The notes beneath the pieces are model-generated. The model saw nothing but the letters and a program-made list of their open reading frames with translations, had not been told where the DNA came from and did no database searches. Shown piece by piece: positions 22,490-34,400 of a stretch of 64,000 nucleotides of DNA (the stretch's first letter is position 1; every line of letters starts with the position of its first letter). The stretch comes from Patiria pectinifera (lineage: Eukaryota > Echinodermata > Asteroidea > Valvatida > Asterinidae). A program made the translations under genes and the position numbers. The stretch lies in the NCBI GenBank assembly GCA_029964075.1, contig CM057146.1:12357501-12421500 (forward strand), given 5' to 3'.

Positions 22490-25400
22490 CTAATGAAAAA
22501 GAAAGAGAGCCAAACAAATAGAATCAACAAAGTCTGATATGGTCTTAGTGTGTTGAATTTGTTGTCTGTGATGTGTGACTGCCGACTAGACTGAACAAAG
22601 ACAAGTAGACTGCTATCATTGAGTAAGGGAATAAATGTGCGGTTGGGAGGTGTTAAACACTATGTTCACGACTGGTTGGAATCTGGAATGCTGATATTCG
22701 CCTCGGGTAGTAATCAGCATTCCAGACTCCAACCAGTCTTAAACACTGTGTTTAATACCAACAAAGCACATTTTTTCCCCATTCATCAATACCTTTTGGG
22801 TCAAAAAATCAAAACTTTTTGGTTCACAAATGTCAATACATGTCAAAATCGAAATTTTCAACAATTTTGTTAAACAATTTTAATTTCTATTTTTCAAAAC
22901 ACCCTTCTAGCTATATAATGGAGTGTCCATCTCGCGAGTAAGACGTAAACAACTCCTTTTATGGAGATTGGCGTGCGCGTCCTGCGTGATGACGTGCAGA
23001 TGCAGCTGTGGTGAGTGCATTGTGAATTTAGGACTATGAAATACTGACTCACTGGTAGTATTGTGCATGCCTATCTGAGGATTGTGAACGTTCAACCAAT
23101 AAACATGATAAAACGATACAAGGCAATGGATTTCATCGGAGTCCAAATTTCACGTGACACTGGAAAAGTGTTTAAGACCAGCCAGTCATGTCTTTATCAT
23201 CTGTTTAAGACAGGCACATGACGGGCTCTCGACCAATGGGAATGGGTAAACTGTCTTAAGTATTTATGAATGTCCGTTCAAGGTTCTTACCTGTCTAACA
23301 CTTAGAGGCATAAACTCTCTCATTCTATTCTCGTTATCTTGCTTCAAGTGGGTCATCTGGTAATAGGAGCAATCAGAGAGAAAAAAAAGTTGCACCGGTC
23401 AAAATACAGCATCAAATTAGGTTGATGAAACTCACAGGGATGTAGGAGCTGAAAATTAATTTATTGTTGAAGATGTGCTGAAATTTGAGAACCTGTATCA
23501 AACGAACATATTTATTGCAAAATGGGGCAGAGAGGAGAAATATTTGGGGGATTGTTCACTTTGATGATAAAAGCATGGCATTTGGCACACAGTCAGAGTA
23601 TGTGTTAAGAAAGATATCTGGCTCTATAGGGCCAACCTAGAATTGTCCTTTGAAAAAATATAGGTAGAATAACAAGCAATTTAAAAAAAAATGGCTGCAA
23701 TTGCTTGTTATTCTACCCATATTGTTTTTGGCAAAGGACAAATCTGCAATGGCCCTGTAGCCAAATATCTTTCTCATGACATGCTCTGACTGTGTGCCAA
23801 ATTCCAAGCTTTCATCATTAAAGGAACAATCCATCACCTATCTGCCGTACAACTAGTGATCAGCATATCTGTTCTTTGACAGGGACTGAGCTGTTACAGT
23901 GTTCCAATTTCAATGTTTGCTTTGCTGGGATTGGAGCTGAGAGGTTGGACGTCTAGCTGGAGGAGGTTTGGGGTTGAGGTTAGATGGGTTGAGGGTTGCT
24001 GCGAGGTGGGGGAAGTAAGGGGGGAAGTGGGGGAGTAAGGGGGAAGTGGGGGGAAGGGGGAAGGGGGAGGGAGTTGAGCCGGGGGGGTGAGGCGGGGGGA
24101 GGGAGTTGAGGTGGGGGAGTAGAGGCGGGGTGAGGGAGGGGGATTCAAGGAGTTGAGAGGGGGGAGTTGAGGCAGGGGGAGTTGAGGCGGGGGGTTGGGG
24201 GTTGAGTTGGGTGGGGGGAAGCAACTGCCTCCGCAGTCTCTGGTTCAATCCTCATGCTCCATATACCTGGTCTTGATGCTGGAAATCTTTCTGTTGTAGC
24301 TCTCTCTCCATCTGTCTTGCTCGGCTCCTCTGCTTATCCAGATCTTGGTGCAAAGTCTAGTCAATATAAAAAATACCTTCACTCAGTTTTAGAACAAGCA
24401 CACATTTGGCCAGCGTGTGTAGTGTTACAATTAGGTTATGTTTAATTAAACGTTTAGAAAGCACATTTTAATTTTGCAGTTCACTTTTTAAAGTTGTATC
24501 AACAATTAGTTGACTCACACGTTTTCTAAACACTTCAACAAAAGATATTGAAAAATGGGGAACTGCTGACATATGGCTGGATAGCTCAGTTGGAAGAGCT
24601 TCAGACTGGCAATGGGAGGTCACAGGTTCAAACCCTGCTCCAGTCAATTTTCTTTGTTCAACTTTAAAACAGATATATGTTAATATTTGATTTGTGTCTG
24701 ACCTTGAGGTAAGCAGCATGTTGTTTCTTGAGGAGTTCTTTCTCATCTTCTAGCTTGGCGATCGCATCCGTCATCTGTCTCTCTAAGTCATTCCTACAGC
24801 TGTCAAAACACATGAAGTATAGCAATAAACTATTATACTCACCACATTATAATAACTTAAAGGCATACATACGATTATTTGCATTTATCCCAAAAGTCAC
24901 CTCACAAACTATTATCACAAGGCTCATTTGGATTGGAGATCGTACTGGTACTAAACAACCCGTGAAATTCTTCTGTCTGGCTTGCTGATATTAGAAGAAA
25001 TAGAAAAAGCCTTGTGATTTACCACGATCAGTCAATTGACGAATCGTTAGAAATAAAGAGTTCTATTGGCAAAACTATGTCTCGCGATCAAAAGGTTGTG
25101 CATGGTTTTTCACTATTTTTTTGAACAGTGTAATATCCACTGAGCTGAAATTGCAACATGTTAGGTTTTAAACTTTTTTTTTTTTTAGATTTCAACTGTT
25201 TTTTTTTAACATAAACAAAATAGCAAATGATCCTATACGCCTTTAACGGATGTCACACGAGATCTAATGCAGAGTTGTCAGAATTATCTTGGTCCAAATA
25301 TAACTGTTATAAAGGACTTTTTACAGTTTAAATCCCAAACATCAACTATCAAATCATGTTTTTCCTGAGTAAGAATGGCAAACAAACAAATCTGTACATG

Positions 25401-28400
25401 TGTGTGTGCAGGAAAGATATCCACCTTCTTTTACATGTAATAACAGCATTACTTTCTAAAAATAATATTGTTATATCGCACGCATGGATACTGTAATTTC
25501 ACTGGTCTACAAGGGCCATGTGTCAGGATGATAAAAATGCATGTCACACACTGATATCCATTCTTGAGTAGAGATCAGTGATATCGATCATTGCGCGCAT
25601 TTCGCGTGCGTGTGGAACCTCCCGGCGCGCTAGCTTTATGCAATGAGAACTGCAACGTCAACCGCTCAGTCTCATGTCCGGCAGGACATCAAAACCTTCA
25701 GTTATCAAAGGTTACATCGCAGTGATTCAATTTATTTCTCACACAGTTAAAGTTACAACCATTTATCTTATCCACCATTAGGCCCCCCAAAAAATATTCG
25801 GTCTCTGGTCAGACCAAAGTTCCGGAATTGACGCGGGGACGCGGCTTTTTGTTTTTTTCTTCAAGCTTGGATTGTACAGACAAGGTGGGGTACTATTTTG
25901 CTCTTTTGGTGTCCTCATGTACATTGGTGTCCTCCATAATTTGCCTTGGTGCTCTCGATCATTTGCCTTGGTGCAATTTCCCATTCCTTGGTGCTTTTTG
26001 GTAAAAAAATTTAGGAGGTGCGGCAATAGAGGGCGCTGTTGGAGCTACCGCAGAACATTTTGGAAAAAAAAAGATTGACGAGCATGATTAAAATCGACAC
26101 GCACGCTGACCAGAGACCGACTTTTTTTTGTTGGCCTTATTCATGTTATTGGTGCTCAAGGTGCTACATCATTGGGCCAATGAAACATTCCAAATACCAT
26201 CTCAGCTCCCTGGGGAGTACACAGCTCGATGCTGTTACTTTGGCGCAAAACAGCTAAAATCAACCACAATAACCATCTCTGCCCTCACAGGTACCCGTTT
26301 ACTCCTGGGTGGAGAGAAGCAATGAGTGACAAAGTGCCTTGCCCAAGGACACAGCACCATAGCTGCAGGCTGGACTTGAACCCACAACCTGCAGAATTTA
26401 TACCTGCAGACCATGAGTTCAATGCTCCAGACCACGAGCCCACTAATGTTGTGCATCAGGTCGGGTTGACCAGGCCAAACCGACCCAAAACATTAAGACA
26501 TAAACCAAATCTGAACCGAAATCAATCTGAACCCCCCAAATCCGACTCAACCCGACAAAAATTTAAGGAAAACCAACCTGATCGAACCGACCCAAACCCC
26601 CCCACCCCCATCCCTGAATATCTGGTTGGACAAATCGACCAGTATTTCACAAACACTGTGTCAGCTTTTTGTGCCTGAGCTTACCCGTGTCGCTTGTATT
26701 TTTTGTGGAAATCATTGTCTCTCAGTAAAGAATCGTATCGTACGGTGCAGTGCACACTCCTAACATGACCTACCGTACCGGTGGGCCTACACGTTATAGA
26801 CTGTGTGCGAAAGACCGCGAACCACATGCACAATGGGTTGACACTGCAGTACGCATGCAGTACCGGGCACAGTGACTCTGCAGTAATATCGCACCACGTG
26901 ATTTTCCGAACTGTTTTATAATTTTTTCGGTTTATTTCGGGTTTCTCACAAGATGGCTTAACCGACCCGACCCGAAAATTGCAGACGCTAAACCGAAACC
27001 GGCCCAACCCAACTGAAATGATGGAAAAACTTACCCAATCTGAAATGAAGTCGGTTTCAGGTTGGTTTGGTTTCGATTTTGGGTCAGGTTTGCACAACAT
27101 TAGGGCCCACTGCACTTGACTAGAATTAAAACTTTGTTATTCTGTAAACTCACCTACTGGACTCCTGTCGCAATGTCTCTATTGTATCGTTTAACTGCCT
27201 GTTATTCTGTGCAGAAAAGAAAGAAAATCACATCGCTTGAACGAAACAGGTTGACAAGTTTGCTGCAGATCTATTTCAGGAAATTGTTAACATTAGAACC
27301 TCAAGCAACTTTAAGTAGCAAAACCCAGCAAAACACAGCGATTTTCTGATGTTCAATTTTCTTGGTTTACCATTAATTCACAAAACATTCAATTCAAAAA
27401 TGTTGTATTTTTTTATCCAAAAAATCTTTTCACAAGACTGTTTGAACTCATCTTAAAGCCATCTTTAAAAAAAAAGAAGAAGACAATTGTGGCACTCATA
27501 ATCAATCCAAAATTTCTTTGCAATTTGGGTGTGAGTGACCACTGATAAAAATGGCTGAAAACAGCTGGAAAAGGTGTAACAAAAGCTGAACTTTGAAAAT
27601 CTCCTATACTTTTGTACACAACAAGTGAGGGGAAAAAAGCTGAAATCCAAACCAAAAAAAGCTGAAATCAGCTTTAAAGCTGAGATTTCACACCCCTGAT
27701 GATTATTCCATGTGGTTTGTAAATTTCAAAACTATTTGCAAAAATTCCTAGATCCATCTTAGCTTACCTCAGCAGTCTTGGTCAATCGTTCATTGTAATC
27801 TTTCTCTATGTCTTTCAGTCTTGAGTTGGTCTGAAATGAATTTTAGACGAAAACACAAAGCACAGTTTGCAATTTGAATTGGTACATGTACATGCACGGC
27901 AGGACATCAGTCATTTTTATGACTGTTGACCGTATTTGTCTGGGAAAAAAGTAGGCCTACGTGCTTAGTAACATTTTGTATTGGTGAATTCCAAGATAGT
28001 GAAAGAATTTGACACTAGTGCAGGCGACAACTCGCAATTTACAAATATTGATTGCTTCCAGTGGTATAGTAAGACTTGCCTCCTGATGTGATCCATGCTC
28101 CGTGGATCACCGAGGGAGGCTAGTTTAGCTGAACCACAAATTAAAGTGGTCAATCTTTGTTGAATAATACCTCAACTACATATTCTGCTTAATTTGAAGA
28201 GATTCAAGAGCTTCATTTTAAGTCGCGCATGCATTTCCGTTATTTTCGGGGGGAGATTTTAGGAATTGGCCTAGACATTGTTACTGACGATTCGTAGATG
28301 AAATTGATTGGTCGTGATAACGCCCTCTCACGGCGGAGGGTTATCGCAGTGCTGTGTTATTGCTTATCAAACCATAACAACATCTAGCCCATAGACTAAG

Positions 28401-31400
28401 CACGAGGTAGCAGAAATACAGCGAATAGATAAACTCAAGTTCTAAGCACTAGATAAAATTACCAATTTCTTGCGAACTGCCCAATTCTGAAACACTTGTA
28501 AAACAAATCCAAGAGAGGTTGGCCTATGGGCTCCGTGTGCCAAAAAAAGAGGGCACGTTTTTACCTCTTTTGAGAGCTCCGTGGACGGGACACAACAGCG
28601 TGCGTGGACTGTACTGGTTCGCGTGCTAAGTACGCAAGACTTCCTGAATGTGCAAAAGTTATAGCCACCGGGTCTTCCCATGAGCGTCAGGCGTCGTCGG
28701 CGCGCGAATACGTTCGAATTCAACTGGTCTACGAGACTAATCTGCCTCCAATAACTTTGGATACATTCGAAATACGCAGTGGATGGATCGGGAACCAGTT
28801 TAGATCACCCCCAGCTCTCCTTTTCTGGACGTTGATGGGGTACTTGTGCACAGAGCGGATATTGACAATGTGGTTATTTTGGCAAAAAAGATAACCACAC
28901 GGGGGTAAACTGCAGGCAAAATTAATCCTTACAATTTTCTTTAAAATATTGTTGAAATGTATGCCAGAATAAAAATATAGGTTTATCTGTTTATATAGTT
29001 TATATAACTTAAAATAGGCTCCCAAATTGAGCTTAATAGGTTTCACTGTGAAGCCTGTCATCCTCTTTCACCATGATGAGTGACAATGAAAATACAAATG
29101 GAATAAGAGAGCCCCCAAAAAGTAATAAAACTTTTAAATAGAAATCTTCTATATTGTTGTAATCATAAAAATTTCATACAAATGTATGCAATTTTGTGAC
29201 AAAATTGCACATACATGTATTGCAAAATTGCACAAATTTTTGGCCATTACCCTTGAAAAAAGGTCAAGGAATTCTACTTACCTCTTGCAACATTCGTTCT
29301 ATTTCAGCACTGTGGTCTCTTTGTAATCTTAATCGCTGCTGTTCCATCTCCGACTTCAGTGTGGAAACCTTCCATAAAATAAGTTGCACATTTTATTCAA
29401 TTGAAGTGAAAGCAGAGAAGATGGCACATACAGGCTATCTTTGCCACTGGAGATTTGGTGTAAGCCAATATTTATAATATATGTAGATGTCCATAATGTA
29501 GATGTCCATAATCTTTTATATTCTTTCCAAAACTTGCCCAATGCACCAATACAAAACACTAGTCATTTGAAGTGAGAAGGGAGCATAGTGGAATGAGATC
29601 CAACAGATCAAAGGAAAGGAACCTTTTTGGACTCGAGTGAAAGAGCTCGTAGCAGAAACTTGGCGACACTGTCTCAGTGTCTTTATCAACACCGTCTCGG
29701 TGTCTTTATCAACAACTCGTAGCAGAAACTTGCGACACCGTCTTGGTGTATTTATCAACTGGTGGTACTGAGGCCCTCACGTGACCTGTCACATGACTAT
29801 ACTTGGTCACACGACTTCTGTCGGTGGGGGAGACCTACTGGTGTGTTCTCTGTAACGGGCCTGCAGAGTGTGAGCTGTCTCACTGATATAATTGTCCTCA
29901 CAGCTGTCACACAATATTCGGTATACAAGGCCGCACTTCTTGAAGTCTGGAGTCTTGTCCATCGGGCTGGTCAACTCGGAACGAGGGGTGTTAAACGGTT
30001 TGTGTGCTACCATGTCGCCATGCTCTCTGAGCGCGCTAGTTCAAGTTCAAGTTCACGTTTACTTACTGCTGTCTCACTTTCCCGTTGTGCTCTCTGCTTC
30101 TCTTCTTCTCTGAGCAGCCCTAATTCCACTAGCTGCTGCTTACGTAGGGACTCACTCTGCATATTGGCCTCCCTCAGCTCACGAACTTGCTGTTCCAGCT
30201 CTCTTATCATCTGGGAATAAAAAAAGACAAATTCACGGAAATAAACATTCGGCATATAGGCCAGCGGAGACATCAGGAGCTTCTTTAAAGCTGTCTCAAT
30301 CATACTGAATATTCGACCATCAACCGAATATTCGAACAGCTTTTTGCCAGTTTTAAGAATATTGGAGAAGAAAAAACGCTACGCATGTGAACACATGACT
30401 GTGATGTTATTTTAATCCTAAAGTTGCAGTTTGTTATTGTCAGATGCAACTTTTTTGGTTGACAGTAACTTTTTTATCGACGCCTATTTATTGGTGCCAT
30501 TCTTTAAAGGGAATGTACATCATTGGCTTTTGCTGTAATTTTCAGAAATGAACTATTTGAGAGGTTAGTATAATAGATCAAATATTGTTACACTGACATT
30601 TTTTAAGTTTGGTGTTCGAAAAGGTTGGAAAAACCAAGAAAAACAAAAATGTTCAAGTAGTCTGGTTCCCTGACTCCACAAAAGATAAAATGGATCAATT
30701 TATAGATGATGGAAAATTGTAAGGCAAGGGAACCAGTCTAGCTGGCCTGCATCCGTTCATGAACATGTAATCAATAGCAAACAAAATTTGGACTGATAAA
30801 AATGGTAAATTTGGAGCAGTAGTTGAAAAATAGTTAGGTTTTTCCAACGCTGGTCGGCCGACCACCGTTGGAAATGTTTACAAAAATACCATTTTTTTGA
30901 AAATGACTTCACACCAGGTGCCATAATTTTACAAGATGATTGAGACTGTCATTTACCAACATCCTAGTAAGGTATTTCGTAAAAACTTGGTAGTTTTATT
31001 TTTCGATGTTTGCAAATGTTGTATATTCCCTTTAAAATGGATAAAGTCCCTTGACAGTTATGCAGGAGGCCTACTTCCTGCAAAACACTCCAGTGGCCCA
31101 TAATATCCATCGCCACGTGGACATTTTAACAGGTGCGCTCTGTATGCAACTTTTAACAAGTGAGGAAGGCAGCTGCAGCTGGCATTTATATGTTAAACGT
31201 GATTGTTGAGTTTTGAATATTCAAAAATAATTCAGTCAAATTTTGAATAATTGAACACTAAATCATTTTGAAAATGGACATCCCTAGCTTCTTACACAAA
31301 ATGTACATTGCCTTGTCTAGTTCCCGGACCCATTTCTTATAAAACGGAATGGTTCTTGAGTCTGGAGTGCTGAATGGTAACACATAGCAACCGATGAAAA

Positions 31401-34400
31401 CACACGTGCTATAAAGAAGTAAATTTTGTCAAGTTGCATAGACCAAGACAAGGTGAGTCCAGTAAACTGGTCCCCGAGTACACAAACTCCTATTCAATTG
31501 ATTCAGCATGGTTATTCACTGAAATGGAACGCCAACTGGCCAAGAAGATGGCAATTCTTTCCGAAAGCTGTCAGTTTGGTCACCTACAAAGGTTGAATGG
31601 ATAATATGGATAAAGGGTTGATTTTTTTTGGGGGGGGCGGGATTTGCCAGTAATGATAGGCCCAAGAAATGTGGGTCAGCCCATGCAGGCTAACCAAATG
31701 TATTCTATTGCTTAGCACTTCCTGCACTGCCACTCAAGTTGACCTCACAATTAAAGGCATATGATCATTTACATTTATCCCAATTATGATCCAAAAGCTT
31801 ACTTGGATTAAAGGTTGTATTGGTACTAAACACCCTGTGACATTATTCCATCTGGCTGTTCTCATTTATAAAAAAAAAATCAAGAAATGTGGGTGATTTC
31901 CAATGATCAGTTAATTGACTGATTTCTGGAATACGGAGTGCTATGGTCAAAATCATGTTTCGTTATCCAAAGGTTGTGCATGGCTTTCACTAGAATATTC
32001 ACTAGGCTGAAACTTCAACAGGTTAGGTTAGGCTTCTTTGAATCTCGACTGGTTTTATCATTGGACAAGAACAAATATATCAGGCATGCAACAAGCAATT
32101 ATGAAAAAAAACGAGGAAACTCCAAAGCAAACAAGATTTTGTACAGTGTTTTTCAATTTGTAATGGCATTCCAGAGAAGCAAAAAACGAGGAAATCAGTG
32201 GATCCGAGGAAAAGTTGCATGCCTGATACATGTATATGAAAAGCAAATGATCCTATATGCCTTTCAGACGCAGTGATTGCGACATCATGAAAGTTCCTCT
32301 GTAATGCCTACCGTTGTATCCCTCTCTTGCCGTTGTAAGCTCTGCTTATGTTCCTCATCTACCCTGCCCTGTAGCCTGTCTGTGGTGACCGCCAGGATGC
32401 GTTCGTGCTCCTGCTGCATCGATTCTCGCTCCATCTGCTGTTGCTGGACTAGCTGGGTTACCTTCTCAATGTGTGATGTCTCCTGATCAGAAAGCTGCAA
32501 AGGCAAATGTTTTATTTCACTTTTGATTTCTTTTTCAAAAACAAGACATTGATAAAATTCCAAAAGAACTGGGGCCAATTTCATGACCCTGCTTAACAGT
32601 GTCTATCGTACTATATGGAACAGAATCCTGGACAACAAAGAAAGGAGACGAGAACAGGCTAAAGGTTTTTGAGATTGCCTGCCTCCGACCAATTCTAGGA
32701 GTCACCAGGGTGGACAAGATCAGGAACGCACACAAAAGCTGACTTTGGATTCAAGACTGTACTGGTACTAAATATCCTGTGAAATAATTCTGTCTGGCTT
32801 GCTGTCATTTAGATGAACTCAAGAAATGTAGGTGATTTCCAACAATCAGTCAACTGACTGATTTTTGGAAATAAAGATCACTATGCTCGAAATTGTGTTT
32901 CATGATTAAAACGTTGCGCATGGTTTTTTACTGTTTTCTCGAAAGGTGTTATATATACTGAGCTAAAACTTCAATAGATTAGGTTTTGGATTTTGAGTGG
33001 TGTTATAATTGGAACATACAAAATACAGCAAAGCAAATGATCCTATACATGCTATATGACTTGAAGTATTCAAATATGAACCCACTGATAAGGCCAATAA
33101 AAAAAAAAGAAAAGTGTGTCTTCCAACACAAATGCCCCTCCACCCCAACCGTCCCATACCTTGACACACTGCCACCCTCTTGTATGATAATTTATACGAG
33201 CTATCTGGTTCTGTGGGACTATTCAGTTACATAACCATTGATTTGTTTAGTTAACACTGATCTTGACCTGTGGCACCCCCTCCCTCTGAATTACAACTGG
33301 TTTCACAGGGTAAGTGTTGTGTAATTAAATGTGAAGTGAAAAACAACAAGATCCTACAGAATGAAGTAGAAAGAGATGTACCACTTGTGAGCTACCTGAC
33401 AAGTTTCATGACAATACACCAAGTCTAAATTGAGTTATCGTGATGACAAGTGTTTCTTTTGTTTTAGCCATATTGACATTGACCTTTGACTGGTAACCCC
33501 CAAATTCAATAGGCTTCTTGGGCGTACCCCTAGCAAGCCACCTGTCAAGTTTTATGACAATCCATCAAGTCTTCCTTGAGTTATCGTGATGACAAGCATT
33601 TCTTTTGTTTACGTTATCATAATGCATTTCTTTTGTTTTAGCCATATTGACCTTGACCTTTGACTGGTCACCCCCAAATTCAATAGGCTTCTTGGGCGTA
33701 CCCCTAGCAAGCCACCTGTCAAGTTTTATGACAATCCATCAAGTCTTCCTTGAGTTATCGTGATGACAAGCATTTCTTTTGTTTTAGCCATATTGACCTT
33801 GACCTTTGACCTGTAACCCCAAAATTCAATAGGCTTCTCGAGGGTTCCACTAGCAAGCCATCTTTAAAGTTTCATGACAAAACATCAATGCTAATTTGAG
33901 TTATCGTGATGACAAGCATTTCTTTTGTTTTAGCCATATTGACCTTGACCTTTGACCTGTAACCCCCAAATTCAATAGGCTTCTTGGGGATTCCACTAGC
34001 AAGCCATCTTTAAAGTTTCATGACAATACATCAATGCTAATTTGAGTAATCGTGATGACAAGCATTTCTTTTGTTAACGTTATCATAATGCATTTCTTTT
34101 GTTTTAGCCTTATTGACCTTGACCTTTGACTGGTAACCCCCAAATTCAATAGGCTCCTTGGGCGTACCCCTAGCAAGCCACCTGTCAAGTTTTATGACAA
34201 TCCATCAAGTCTTCCTTGAGTTATCGTGATGACAAGCATTTCTTTTGTTTTAGCCATATTGACCTTGACCTTTGACCTATAACCCCCAAATTCAATAGGC
34301 TTCTCGAAGGTTCCACTAGCAAGCCATCTTCAAAGTTTCATGACAATACATCAATGCTAATTTGAGTTATCGTGATGACAAGCATTTCTTTTGTTTTAGC

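Noticed and set aside
22649-22759. Candidate microRNA precursor
   Set aside because: The arms are too long and too uniformly paired for a typical animal precursor, and the outer ends look like terminal inverted repeats. A small MITE is more likely without expression data.
23894-24248. Proline-rich frames of 84-112 codons on the minus strand
   Set aside because: Produced by the G/A-rich minisatellite in CEP112 intron 22. Composition is entirely repeat-driven and there are no splice signals.
24577-24645. Possible functional tRNA genes (also 3189, 19228, 38210, 40485, 43188, 51208, 56784)
   Set aside because: Boxes A and B are present, but the anticodon stems have mismatches and each carries a shared 3' tail. 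They are SINE heads.
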